Shown here piece by piece: positions 1-8,520 of a DNA stretch of 44,527 nt (positions are counted from its first letter, which is position 1; every line of letters begins with the position of its first letter). The stretch is from Chloroflexota bacterium (lineage in GTDB: Bacteria > Chloroflexota > Anaerolineae > Anaerolineales > UBA4823): contig CP070764.1 of assembly GCA_020349245.1 (NCBI GenBank), positions 1,408,578 through 1,453,104 on the forward strand, written 5' to 3'. The translations under genes and the position numbers were made by a program. The notes under the pieces were generated by a model. It ran no database searches and was not told the DNA's origin. It was given only the letters and a program-made list of their open reading frames with translations.

Positions 1-580
1 TTTTACCATTGAAATTTGCCCCGGTGGCTTGAAAACAATCCTCGACCACTTGCAGGTGGTATCGGTCTGCAATATGCTTCAGCGGTTTGATATCTGCCAT
101 GCGCCCATGTAGATGCGTGATAACAACTGCCCGGCTTCGCTCGGTGATGCATGCTTCTAGACTTTCCGCATCCATGTTCAGGGTAATGGGATCAATCTCA
201 ACGAATTGCGGAATAGCACCAATAGCCTGGATCGCCGAAGTGCTATGCATTCCCGCGTTTGCCACGGTTAAGACACCATCACCGGGTTGGATACCGATGG
301 CTCTCAACCCAATCTCAATCGCTTTAATCCCGCTGGAGACACCGATACAAAAAGTTGCTCCGCAATAGAAGGCAAACTCGTTTTCAAATCCTGCAGTTTC
401 CTCTCCGGAGGTATATCTGCCGCTCTCCAATACCCGGTTTATGGCAATTTTTATTTCATACTTGTATTGCGAATTTTGGCGGCTCAAATCAACAAAAGGG
501 ATCTTGGCAGATGGATATCCAGAATAACTGCGCTCGAGTTCCTCAGGAAATTTACTTCTTACGGATGGCGTAGAAGACAT
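1..580 (-). CDS. DegT/DnrJ/EryC1/StrS family aminotransferase, N-terminal part (cut by window edge)
   Basis: The minus strand is open from the window edge to an ATG at 580, giving about 193 N-terminal residues. An in-frame TGA lies just upstream of a GTG at 589, so the start is ATG 580 or GTG 589. Visible are the N-terminal IPFVDLSRQN motif, GRYTSGEE, the GVSSGIKAIEIGLRA cofactor-phosphate region, PGDGVLTVANAG, and VVEDCFQATGA, which matches the family's VIEDAxQAxGA with the PLP-pyridine aspartate. The catalytic lysine lies beyond the edge. These PLP enzymes usually transaminate nucleotide-linked 3- or 4-keto sugars for surface polysaccharide or antibiotic sugars, acting in the cytoplasm. The substrate cannot be told from this half. 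Family assignment is confident. Confidence 0.9.
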   Translation of the reverse strand, partial: MSSTPSVRSKFPEELERSYSGYPSAKIPFVDLSRQNSQYKYEIKIAINRVLESGRYTSGEETAGFENEFAFYCGATFCIGVSSGIKAIEIGLRAIGIQPGDGVLTVANAGMHSTSAIQAIGAIPQFVEIDPITLNMDAESLEACITERSRAVVITHLHGRMADIKPLKHIADRYHLQVVEDCFQATGANFNGK

Positions 581-1214
581 TTCAATCACTCAAATAGCCA
601 ATTCTTTCCACACGAAAAGTCTCTTGCTCGGAAAATTCATTCCCCAGCATCCATGCTCATTTTTTTTGAACACGCTTCCTTTTATTTACCAGCACAACCT
701 CTTTCTGCGTCAAAGGTAGAATATATCGATAAACAGATTGGCTCAAGATTACGGATAAGGTGATGGTAAGTAATAATATTTTAGGGTTCAATGTTCCTCC
801 GAGGTAAGTTGTCTATTCAAATCATGATGCTTGTAGATTTTCACATAGATGTGGACTTTTTCTTTTTATCTGCTGGAATTAATTCTCAAACCTGATATTT
901 GCCTTTGCTTGAAATATTCTTTATCAACGGATCGCCTTTAAATGCTTATCGTTAAGTTAACGGCTCCCTGGATCCACCTTTCCTGTACACTGCAACCTCA
1001 TAACGACCCTGGATCCCTAGAATAGTCCTTAAGTACTAACCAATTCCTAACCTTACGCCCATATAAACGCCCAAACTGGGAGCCTGTTACATTAAAATAA
1101 TAACCATATTCTTACCAAGCGATCAGGACTCATTGAAGATTCTCCCAACTCCAGTGAATAATTGAACTTTCCGTTTTAGAATTGCTATGCGCAACCTTCA
1201 ATTATTTCAGTTTT
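581..1214. other. Intergenic region, no gene seen
   Basis: About 0.6 kb between the divergent aminotransferase and YjbQ genes. It is AT-rich with frequent stops in all frames. The one longer reading frame across it (287-763, plus) is mostly the antisense of the aminotransferase and has no ribosome site. No tRNA, repeat array or clear terminator was recognised. Confidence 0.5.
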
Positions 1215-1243
1215 TTGACCAGAAATTATTCTTGATTTAAAAT
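1215..1243 (+). promoter_or_regulatory. Probable sigma-70 promoter for yjbQ-like gene
   Basis: TTGACC at 1215-1220 and TAAAAT at 1238-1243 are separated by exactly 17 bases. This would start RNA near 1250, about 40 bases before the ATG at 1288. The same hexamer pair (TTGACC, 17, TAAAAT) occurs before the glyA-gcvT unit. Confidence 0.6.
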
Positions 1244-1287
1244 TATTATCAATCCACCCCATTTCTCCCCCGTAAAGGAGCTGCGGA

Positions 1288-1707
1288 ATGAAGAGCTATC
1301 GTGAAGAACTATGGTTCCATGTACCCGGTCGACGAGCGATGATTAATATTACCCCCCAGGTCGAAGCGGGTTTGCGAAAAAGTGGGATTCAAGAAGGTCT
1401 CGCTCTGGTCAATGCCATGCATATCACCGCCTCAGTATTTATTAATGATGACGAAAGCGGTCTGCATCAGGATTATGAAGAATGGCTGGAGAATTTAGCC
1501 CCTCATGAGCCAGTTTCCAGTTACCGCCATAATCGTACAGGTGAAGACAACGGGGATGCTCACCTGAAAAGACAGGTGATGGGGCGTGAAGTGGTTGTTT
1601 CCGTGACCGCTGGACGCCTGGACTTTGGTCCCTGGGAACAGATATTCTACGCAGAATTTGACGGGGGTCGTAGAAAGCGGGTCCTGGTGAAGATCATCGG
1701 TGAGTGA
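1288..1707 (+). CDS. YjbQ family protein (UPF0047, secondary thiamine-phosphate synthase type)
   Basis: 139 residues, the usual length of the family, single domain. Conserved features seen are ITPQVEAGL near the N terminus, [10 protein letters not shown], the [19 protein letters not shown] block with the family's His/Asn/Asp residues, and [19 protein letters not shown] near the C terminus. YjbQ proteins form trimers and have weak thiamine-phosphate synthase activity in some species, but the physiological role is unclear, so only the family is claimed. The start is supported by AAAGGAG about 7 bases before the ATG. It stands alone behind its own promoter; a weak GCCGCT/AGCGGC inverted repeat (1726-1750) follows the stop without a T-run. 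Confidence 0.9.
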   Translation: MKSYREELWFHVPGRRAMINITPQVEAGLRKSGIQEGLALVNAMHITASVFINDDESGLHQDYEEWLENLAPHEPVSSYRHNRTGEDNGDAHLKRQVMGREVVVSVTAGRLDFGPWEQIFYAEFDGGRRKRVLVKIIGE

Positions 1708-2290
1708 CCAGAAAGATTCATTTGAGCCGCTGTTGAATCAAAAAAGCGGCAGCAACCTCCCGTTCGCCACCGCTTCTGCAACGCCATTTACACCCAGACT
1801 GCCATCCTCTGCCAGATAATTGTGCCCTGACCAAAGTTTGGATCCAACAGTTTATCTTTGAATTTGGCGCTATTTTCCTGCCTATTCATCAATGAACATA
1901 GGATACAAGCCTTGATATCACCCATCAACAAAATTCCCCACTGATCAATAGCGATCATGAAAATGGACAATTGAATCTAGATCTATTTGTTGTTCATACA
2001 AGCAGGCACTATTTTAAACTCGCCTTCGAATACTTAATCAGCATTAACTCAAGAATATTTGCTTGGCAAGTGTTAAAATATCTACTCAGTGGAGCGAATT
2101 AATGCCTTGGGTAAGAACCTGCAGAAATTTACCTGCAAATTCATACCTTGTTATAATTACCAGGATTAGCGAAAAACCGAGCGGAGAATTCAACGTCACG
2201 AATTCTGACCTCAAAAGCCGAAGTCCAAAATTAACCTACGAGTCGAAAGAGTAGATCAGAATCCATAAACTAAGGAGCGGAATAAATAAT
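1708..2290. other. Intergenic region with a possible extended -10 promoter
   Basis: About 580 bases without a supportable gene; short frames at 1788-1970 (minus) and 2063-2254 (plus) lack ribosome sites and family resemblance. An extended -10 element (TGT then TATAAT, 2149-2157) lies about 130 bases before the peroxiredoxin gene and may drive it, but the -35 is poor. Confidence 0.4.
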
Positions 2291-2998
2291 ATGACAACCT
2301 CCTCGCGACAACGAATGACAGAACTGTCCCGACGTTTCTCAGAATTAGCGAACGAATTGGCGGAATCACCAGAAAAAGAAGCGATCTCCATCCTGCATGC
2401 GATGATCCAGGAAAGCCGCCGTGAGTCGCTCACCAATTCAAATATTGCCACTCGGGATCCAGATGGAGCGTTTGAAAAAATCGCCAATCTTTATAAAAGT
2501 GCACCCGGTATGGAAGGTCCTGCAGAGAATCCTGGTTTGCCTGCCGGCACTCCAGCCCCTGATTTCACCTTGGCCGACTCAAACGCAAATATGGTCTCAC
2601 TCTCTGATTTCCGCGGCAAAAACGTCGTGTTGGTATTCTATCCACTGGATTGGAGTCCGGCATGCAGCGATCAGCTCAGTCTATACCAGAGCGAACTTCC
2701 CGAATTTCAAAAGCAGAATGCCATCGTAATCGGTGTTTCGGTCGACAGCCTTTACAGCCATGGAGCCTGGGCAGCTGTGCGCGGTATCACCTTCCCCCTG
2801 CTGGCTGATTTCCACCAAAAGGGTGAGGTATCTCGGTTATATAAGGTGATGCGCCAGACCGAGGGATTTTCTGAACGCGCCCTTTATGTCATCGATCGGG
2901 AGGGGGTTATTCGCTACAGCCATGTCTCGCCGCTGATCCACCACATTCCGGATATTTATGAACTATTTAAGCAGTTGGACGAGATCAACAAATCCTGA
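2291..2998 (+). CDS. Peroxiredoxin (AhpC/TSA, BCP-like) with N-terminal helical extension, single cysteine
   Basis: 235 residues. Residues about 82-232 form an AhpC/TSA thioredoxin-fold domain: PAPDFTL, LSDFRGKNVVLVFYPLDWSP, and the peroxidatic Cys125 in PLDWSPACSD, the family's PxxxS/TxxC motif. The first about 80 residues are a predicted helical, charged extension not usual in BCP proteins. Cys125 is the only cysteine, so no resolving cysteine exists in the chain and an external thiol must reduce it. The adjacent glutaredoxin gene, 30 bases downstream on the same strand, is the obvious candidate. The likely role is cytoplasmic reduction of hydrogen peroxide or organic peroxides. AAGGAG lies about 13 bases before the ATG, a long but usable spacing. 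Confidence 0.9.
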   Translation: MTTSSRQRMTELSRRFSELANELAESPEKEAISILHAMIQESRRESLTNSNIATRDPDGAFEKIANLYKSAPGMEGPAENPGLPAGTPAPDFTLADSNANMVSLSDFRGKNVVLVFYPLDWSPACSDQLSLYQSELPEFQKQNAIVIGVSVDSLYSHGAWAAVRGITFPLLADFHQKGEVSRLYKVMRQTEGFSERALYVIDREGVIRYSHVSPLIHHIPDIYELFKQLDEINKS

Positions 2999-3028
2999 TC
3001 GCTGCTGGAGATCAACGAGGAACCATCC

Positions 3029-3319
3029 ATGGAGCATGATTCGAACTTGAACGCGGGAGAACAAAGTTCCAGTGACACTGTAGTAGTGTACGGGACTCGC
3101 TGGTGTGCTGCCACGCAATATGTGCGTAGATACCTAGATCGAAATAATGTCAGCTACTCCTTTCGTGATATCGACCGGGACGATGAAGCTGCAGATCAGG
3201 TACGCTGGTGGACGGGGGGATATTTGAGCCACCCCACAGTTAAGATCGGCAGTGATATCCTCGTCGAACCCTTATCGAACGAAATCCAATCTGCCCTGGA
3301 AAAAAACAACCTGGTTTGA
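3029..3319 (+). CDS. Glutaredoxin-like protein with a single active-site cysteine
   Basis: 96 residues with a glutaredoxin/mycoredoxin fold: the VVVYGTRWCAATQYV strand-loop-helix, a central YLSHPTV stretch with the cis-proline expected next to the active site, and a GSDILVEP strand. The active site is W-C26-A-A-T, i.e. monothiol-like where dithiol proteins have CxxC. Cys26 is the only cysteine. It follows the one-cysteine peroxiredoxin by 30 bases and a strong terminator closes the pair, so it probably recycles that enzyme with a low-molecular-weight thiol. A role in iron-sulfur or other deglutathionylation-type chemistry cannot be excluded. The first about 16 residues are a non-conserved tail. 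Confidence 0.8.
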   Translation: MEHDSNLNAGEQSSSDTVVVYGTRWCAATQYVRRYLDRNNVSYSFRDIDRDDEAADQVRWWTGGYLSHPTVKIGSDILVEPLSNEIQSALEKNNLV

Positions 3320-3354
3320 TTATCAGACCAGAGAATTTCCAAGATTTTGTTATT

Positions 3355-3402
3355 TCGGTGGCCTGTGGACTGGACCCTACCAAAGCCACCGATTTTTCTT
3401 TT
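3355..3402 (+). terminator. Rho-independent terminator after the peroxiredoxin-glutaredoxin pair
   Basis: TCGGTGGC (3355-3362) pairs perfectly with GCCACCGA (3385-3392) around a 22-base loop and is followed at once by TTTTTCTTTT. It lies 36 bases after the glutaredoxin stop. Confidence 0.85.
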
Positions 3403-3535
3403 CGAATAAACCAAAACCGCCCAATCCGAGTACTTTTGGGAAAATGGTAGAATTCACTCCACGTCCTAAACCACGACAGGTTGTTCACTGATAATGCAAA
3501 TAAATCTAAAAAAAGATCCCGGAGGCTAGAATTGC

Positions 3536-5056
3536 ATGAAGGCAATCTTAGATAAACTTGGAATCCAGGAAATCAACCCCGGAGCGTGCACTGGGCAAGG
3601 TAGATGGATAGAAGATCCGCATGGTAAACCTTTGGTCTCATATAACCCCACCACAGGTGAGCCGCTGGCCACGGTGATCCAGATTTCCGCAGAAAGATAT
3701 GAAGAAGTAATCCAGGTTGCTCAAGAAGCCTTCCTGAGCTGGCGGATGCTGCCAGCACCAAAACGGGGCCAGGTTGTGCGCGACCTGGGCGATGCCCTGC
3801 GAGAATTGAAAGAACCTCTCGGCGATCTGGTCTCCCTAGAAATGGGCAAGATTCGCGCAGAGGGCCATGGTGAAGTCCAGGAGATGATCGACATCTGCGA
3901 TTTCGCTGTCGGATTATCCCGCCAGCTTTATGGGCTGAGCATGCATTCCGAACGTCCCGGTCACCGGATGTACGAACAGTGGCACCCTCTGGGAGTTGTC
4001 GGGGTAATTACCGCTTTCAATTTTCCGGTGGCAGTTTGGTCCTGGAATGCAGCAATTGCTGCCGTTTGTGGCGATCCAGTTTTGTGGAAGCCTTCCTCTG
4101 CAGTCCCCTTATGCGCGATCGCGGTTCAGCATATCGCTAACCAAGTGATGGCAGATCATGGTTTACAGGGAATTTTCAACTTGATTATTGGCAGCGGTCG
4201 TTCTGTGGGTGATTTAATGCTGGCAGATCAACGCTTGCCGTTGATATCCTTCACGGGATCGACCAATATTGGACGTCATGTTTCGCAAACTGTTGCTGGA
4301 CGATTCGGTCGCACTATCCTCGAGCTGGGCGGTAATAACGCCATCATCGTGGCGGAGGATGCAGATCGAGAACTGACGTTGCGGGCTATCCTCTTTGGGG
4401 CGGTCGGTACTGCTGGCCAACGCTGCACCTCCACGCGCAGGATCATCATCCAGGAAAATATCGCCGAAGAATTTTCCCAGCAGCTGGTTGCTGCGTACCA
4501 GCAGGTTCGACTGGGAAATCCACTGGATGATGAAACACTGATGGGTCCCCTGGTGGATGGCGCCGCTGTGGAGGAGATGTTTGACGCCCTCCAGCAAGCG
4601 AAATCAGAAGGTGGAGAAATCCTGACCGGCGGCGTGATGCGCCCAGAAATAGGACCAAATTTTGTAGAACCGACAATCGTAAAAATGCCCACCCAATCAA
4701 AAATCGTCAAGCAAGAGACTTTTGCGCCCATCCTGTATCTGATGGCTTACCAGGACCTGGAGGAGGCCATTCGAATCCACAATGATGTTCCCCAGGGCCT
4801 ATCGAGTGCGATCTTCACCGGTAGTCTGCGCCAAGCAGAATTTTTCCTTTCCGCCGAAGGATCAGACTGCGGGATCGCTAATGTCAACATCGGTACCTCC
4901 GGGGCAGAAATCGGTGGTGCATTTGGCGGGGAGAAGGAAACAGGGGGTGGGCGTGAATCAGGTTCGGATGCCTGGAAAGCTTACATGCGCCGCCAGACAA
5001 ATACGGTCAATTTTTCAACTGATTTGCCCTTAGCCCAGGGAATCGAATTCGGTTGA
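3536..5056 (+). CDS. ALDH7 family aldehyde dehydrogenase (aminoadipate-semialdehyde / piperideine-6-carboxylate dehydrogenase type)
   Basis: 506 residues, full length for the ALDH7 (antiquitin) family. Seen are the NAD-fold FNFPVAVWSWNAA and WKPSSAVPL, the FTGST glycine motif, catalytic base Glu263 in LELGGNNAI, nucleophile Cys297 in GTAGQRCTSTRR, and the ALDH7-typical C-terminal SGAEIGGAFGGEKETGGG then ESGSDAWKAYMRRQ. Known members oxidise 2-aminoadipate 6-semialdehyde to 2-aminoadipate in lysine catabolism with NAD; some act on related semialdehydes. The start ATG has GGAGG about 10 bases before it. It is monocistronic between the glutaredoxin terminator and the convergent PPC gene. An aminotransferase of a type that can act on 2-aminoadipate lies at 28627-29859, but is too distant to prove a shared pathway. 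Confidence 0.9.
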   Translation: MKAILDKLGIQEINPGACTGQGRWIEDPHGKPLVSYNPTTGEPLATVIQISAERYEEVIQVAQEAFLSWRMLPAPKRGQVVRDLGDALRELKEPLGDLVSLEMGKIRAEGHGEVQEMIDICDFAVGLSRQLYGLSMHSERPGHRMYEQWHPLGVVGVITAFNFPVAVWSWNAAIAAVCGDPVLWKPSSAVPLCAIAVQHIANQVMADHGLQGIFNLIIGSGRSVGDLMLADQRLPLISFTGSTNIGRHVSQTVAGRFGRTILELGGNNAIIVAEDADRELTLRAILFGAVGTAGQRCTSTRRIIIQENIAEEFSQQLVAAYQQVRLGNPLDDETLMGPLVDGAAVEEMFDALQQAKSEGGEILTGGVMRPEIGPNFVEPTIVKMPTQSKIVKQETFAPILYLMAYQDLEEAIRIHNDVPQGLSSAIFTGSLRQAEFFLSAEGSDCGIANVNIGTSGAEIGGAFGGEKETGGGRESGSDAWKAYMRRQTNTVNFSTDLPLAQGIEFG

Positions 5057-5088
5057 TTCTGTCCGCGGTCAATAAGGGTTTAGCGATA

Positions 5089-5514
5089 TTATTCCCCGAG
5101 AGCGAGTAGACGCAAGCCCGTCTCCTGGTGTTTTTTTCTCACAATTACTCCCTGGAAAGGCTCCAGGATGATTTCGCCAGTTACGCCAATTTCCCCAGAA
5201 GTGAGGTGACCACCAAATAGATTGAATTGAGCATCTGCCAGGGTGGCATGCAAATGGGGAATTACCTCTCCATCCATGATCGAGATGTTGCCCGCGAGGC
5301 TGGTGAGCTCAACAAATTCTTCAATCGGCTTGTGTTGATATTCTCCCAGGGAAGGCACAAAATAGCTGATCACCGCTCTGCGGAGCATACCAATCCCGCT
5401 GATCTTTCCTGAGCGAATTTTTTCCTTGCGACAAAATTCTTTGATGGTTTGATTAACTTCTTCCCCCACTTCGAGCCGGAGCACATAATGCGTGCCAAGT
5501 TTCTGATATTCCAT
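5089..5514 (-). CDS. PPC domain (DUF296) protein
   Basis: 141 residues from ATG 5514, which has AAAGGAGA 6 bases upstream; an upstream in-frame start at 5571 adds 19 residues without a ribosome site and is rejected. The whole protein is one PPC/DUF296 domain: an N-terminal YVLRLEVGEEV strand, the GKISGIGMLRRA segment, a LTSLAGNIS strand, and PHLHATLAD carrying the conserved histidines, then GGHLTSGEIGVTGEI. Bacterial members are small trimers often annotated as DNA-binding because plant AT-hook proteins carry this domain, but no AT-hook is present here and a DNA-binding role is not shown. It is convergent with the ALDH gene. Confidence 0.85.
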   Translation of the reverse strand: MEYQKLGTHYVLRLEVGEEVNQTIKEFCRKEKIRSGKISGIGMLRRAVISYFVPSLGEYQHKPIEEFVELTSLAGNISIMDGEVIPHLHATLADAQFNLFGGHLTSGEIGVTGEIILEPFQGVIVRKKHQETGLRLLALGE

Positions 5515-5656
5515 GTATGGTCTCCTTTGATTAAAAATCTCCGCAAGGAATCTATAGAAATAATAAGTCATTCAACATTGATTTTACTGCGATCCCGGGT
5601 TTAATCGACCGCTGGTCTATTGTAGCTGAACATTTCCCGAATGCTTAATCCCATCG

Positions 5657-5688
5657 AAAAAATGCCCCTGCTCTATGAGCAGAGGCAT
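5657..5688 (-). terminator. Rho-independent terminator of the sigma/FecR operon
   Basis: Read on the minus strand, ATGCCTCTGCTC pairs with GAGCAGGGGCAT (12 pairs, one G-U, three-base loop) and is followed by six T. It lies about 60 bases beyond the stop of the FecR-domain gene. Confidence 0.9.
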
Positions 5689-5749
5689 ACCCGTATCAAG
5701 TCGAATGAAAGGAATAACTCGCTGGGCGGTTCACCATCCGCAGGTAAAC

Positions 5750-7810
5750 TCACTCATCCTTCTTTTTGTTCGGCTTCTCCTTGTTCTTGGCATCTTCTGA
5801 TTTCTGCTTACCCGGTGGTATCTTCTTGCCATCAGCTGTGCCCAAATCATCAACCACAGCATCATTAGCCAGCTGGCGCTTGATTTGGCCCCAACCTAAC
5901 CCGGATTGTCTCAAGGAAAAGACCTCCTCAACGGGTAGCTCGTATTTCACGCTCAAACCCAGCATCAGATCAATTTCTCCAAAGCCGTAGCGGTAGTTGC
6001 AGAACCAATCCATAATCATCTCGTATAGATCCAGCCCGGCGAACATGGGCTCATCTTTATATTCCTCAACCAGCTTCAAGGCTTTCGGATGCTGTGCATC
6101 GTTGGTGCAGTAGAATCCCTCTTTGGGTTTTTCCTCATCCTCTGCTTCATCTTCACATTTCAGATAGATAACCAGCTCTCCCACCTCTAAATCCTCAAAA
6201 CCAGCTGGGAGCACAGGAAAAACCTTGATCTTCACCTCGCCCCCGGGTGGGAGTAAGGCAGGATCACCTGTCAGGGTGATTTTCACCGTGACTTCGATTG
6301 ATTCGCCGGGATTTATCGTAAACGGACCGGCGGGTTCAAACTCAACGCCACCCGCAACAATAAACGCATCACCCTCGGTTACTTCGTAATCAAATTTTTC
6401 AAAGGTGATCCCTTCCAAAGCGTCTGTGTAATACCAGAGCTTGAAAGTCGGCGAGGGAACTGTTTCGCAAGCGGAAGGATCGTAATCTCCGAGCTCAAAA
6501 ACCAGGCCTTGTTGAACTTCATCCTCTGGTTCAGGTTCATCATCCGGGTCTTCTTCATCATCACTGCCTAGCAGCTCAATGTTCGTGGCTAATTTTCCAT
6601 CCGCTGTTAATTCGAATGTCACCCGCACCAGGTCCCCTACAACAATATCAGGAAAAGATCCACCCAGCTGTATTTCAAGACCAGCGATCGTCCAAGAAGT
6701 GTCGCCCTGGTCAGTAACCACACCCGTGTAAACGCCGCCAGCATCAACTGGTTCGTCAAGTTTTTCCACCGTATCCGCTAGCCAGTCACCTTGCTTCTTG
6801 ATCCGGCCATGCACTTCAACGGTATCCCCCAGGCCAGGATCACCGAGCAACCAGGTATCATCCGTCACGAGGAAATTTACACCAGCCACAGTCCAGGTCT
6901 TACCGCTTTGACCAGTGACCTCACCGGTAAGGGTGAAGTTATAGTGCGCAGAAGCCATGGGAACACCCACTTGGGTGACGATGGATTTGCCAGCAGAAAC
7001 AAAGGTCTCTGTGCCTTCATTATTAACCAATACTTCACCCGTTTCCACGGCAAAGTGGGATATGCCAGTATCCTCGACCAAGACACTGAATGAGGTTCCT
7101 TTTACGCTCGCTTCTCCAGAAGGTGTGTATACCTGATATGATGCCCCATCCCCCTGAAGCGGGACGACCTGATGGTATGTTTCGCCACCATTTTGAATCA
7201 ACTCAACCTGGAGGACCTTGCCCCAATCGCCAGCAACCTTGCTCACGACCACATCCGTGTTGGAGCGCAGGGTGACCTGTGTACCATCGTAGAATTCCAA
7301 GGTCACCTGGGAATTCTCACCAGTGCGCAGCCTTTGGCCAGATTGCACTTTTGCACCCGCAGCAATTGGATGCCAATCACCAGCAAAACCCGAATCTGAA
7401 ATTTCCAGAACACCAACTGCATCGCTTAGCACTGCAGCTTGAGCGCCTCTTGGCCCTGAGAAATACAGCCCAGCTCCGGCAGCGATTATAAACACCATCA
7501 TCACCAGTAAAGCCACCCCTGCCACTGACGGAACAAATAGCCACAGCCCGGTAAATCCACCTGGCTTCGCCGGTTTTTGATTTCGCCGGTAAGAACCTTT
7601 CTCGCGGGCTGCAGAGATCATTCTCCGTTTTTCAGATTGAACAGTACCCCCGTCTAATTCCGGATGAGGCAAGTCCCGGATCGAAGCTGCCAATCTAACC
7701 AGCGAACTTAGTTCACTGGAATTGTTGTTCTCAGCTGCATTACGATCGGGTTCCTTCCCCTCTTCCAAAGCAGTTAACCGTTCTTGTAATTTATCATCTT
7801 GGTTAGACAT
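5750..7810 (-). CDS. FecR-domain membrane-anchored protein with two DUF5666-like modules and a novel C-terminal region
   Basis: 686 residues. Residues 1-90 are a polar cytoplasmic part, about 92-118 is one membrane helix (LWLFVPSVAGVALLVMM), and the rest is probably extracytoplasmic. A FecR domain spans about 130-275 (QRLRTGENSQVTLEFYDGT, then SYQVYTPSGEASVKGTSFSV). Two short DUF5666-like modules follow (about 288-345 and 355-405), each with a G-V, W-T-V-A-G and VGDxVxV pattern. After an acidic DDEEDPDDEPEPEDE linker comes a beta-rich segment (about 430-545) and a cysteine-containing alpha region (about 563-655) ending in a lysine-rich tail. The start overlaps the upstream ECF sigma gene by 8 bases, implying coupled translation. 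By analogy with FecR it may transmit an envelope signal to the sigma factor; it lacks a recognisable zinc anti-sigma motif. Confidence 0.75.
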   Translation of the reverse strand: MSNQDDKLQERLTALEEGKEPDRNAAENNNSSELSSLVRLAASIRDLPHPELDGGTVQSEKRRMISAAREKGSYRRNQKPAKPGGFTGLWLFVPSVAGVALLVMMVFIIAAGAGLYFSGPRGAQAAVLSDAVGVLEISDSGFAGDWHPIAAGAKVQSGQRLRTGENSQVTLEFYDGTQVTLRSNTDVVVSKVAGDWGKVLQVELIQNGGETYHQVVPLQGDGASYQVYTPSGEASVKGTSFSVLVEDTGISHFAVETGEVLVNNEGTETFVSAGKSIVTQVGVPMASAHYNFTLTGEVTGQSGKTWTVAGVNFLVTDDTWLLGDPGLGDTVEVHGRIKKQGDWLADTVEKLDEPVDAGGVYTGVVTDQGDTSWTIAGLEIQLGGSFPDIVVGDLVRVTFELTADGKLATNIELLGSDDEEDPDDEPEPEDEVQQGLVFELGDYDPSACETVPSPTFKLWYYTDALEGITFEKFDYEVTEGDAFIVAGGVEFEPAGPFTINPGESIEVTVKITLTGDPALLPPGGEVKIKVFPVLPAGFEDLEVGELVIYLKCEDEAEDEEKPKEGFYCTNDAQHPKALKLVEEYKDEPMFAGLDLYEMIMDWFCNYRYGFGEIDLMLGLSVKYELPVEEVFSLRQSGLGWGQIKRQLANDAVVDDLGTADGKKIPPGKQKSEDAKNKEKPNKKKDE

Positions 7811-8357
7811 AAGTCACCTCCCACTCAACTAGGATATCCTTTAATGAAATTAATGCTCTCCGCTGAAGACCCTTGATCGAGTCTTCTGTCTTATGCAAAG
7901 TCTTCGCAACTTCTCCAATCGGCATCTCAATTACAAAGCGCATTATGATGACGTCGCGCTGATTTTCAGGCAGTTGTGCTAGTGCGTGGCCCAATTTCTC
8001 GATTGTCAATTCCTTTGCCACCATTTCCAGTGGCTCATTTCCCTGTTCAGGGAACTCATCCTGCAACTCTACATTATTCTGTACGCTCATTTTTCGGTAA
8101 TGATCGATGGACAAATTACGAGCGATTTGAAATAGCCAGGCTTGAAAGGAAAGATTCTGATCGCTGTAGCTGGACAATTTCTCTACCATGCGCAGGAAGA
8201 CCTCGGAGGTCAGGTCTTCTGCAGTTTGTAGATCACCTACCCGGTAATAGAGATATCGGTAAATCCCACGCTGGTATCGTTCGTACAGTGCGCCGACCAC
8301 CATGGGTTCACCTTCTTGGGCTCTGCGGATCAGAGATGGGCTCAGGATTTCTAACAA
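7803..8357 (-). CDS. ECF-type RNA polymerase sigma factor
   Basis: About 184 residues from a TTG at 8357, chosen because AGGAGG lies 4 bases before it; a longer form from a TTG at 8405 adds 16 residues without a comparable ribosome site. Region 2 is clear (YERYQRGIYRYLYYRVGD, then AEDLTSEVFLRM and AWLFQIARNLSIDHYRK), followed by region 4 (LAQLPENQRDVIIMRF, EMPIGEVAKTL, SIKGLQRRALISLK). It directs RNA polymerase to a dedicated promoter set. It overlaps the FecR-domain gene by 8 bases, the layout of a sigma factor with its membrane partner. No autoregulated ECF promoter motif was identified upstream. Confidence 0.92.
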   Translation of the reverse strand: MLEILSPSLIRRAQEGEPMVVGALYERYQRGIYRYLYYRVGDLQTAEDLTSEVFLRMVEKLSSYSDQNLSFQAWLFQIARNLSIDHYRKMSVQNNVELQDEFPEQGNEPLEMVAKELTIEKLGHALAQLPENQRDVIIMRFVIEMPIGEVAKTLHKTEDSIKGLQRRALISLKDILVEWEVTYV

Positions 8358-8520
8358 TGTGCCTCCTGCTGTTGGACTTGCGCTACATATACTTAAACGA
8401 AACAAACGAGAAAAAGAGTCGTAAAAACTTCATAAAATCTCGCCCCTTAACAATTTTGAAAGGCAAACTAGGACCTTTCTCTCAGGATTCTGGAATGAAA
8501 TATCCCGGAATATCGCCCAG

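Noticed and set aside
1726..1750. GCCGCT/AGCGGC hairpin as a yjbQ terminator
   Set aside because: Only six pairs with a 13-base loop and no T-run on the plus strand.
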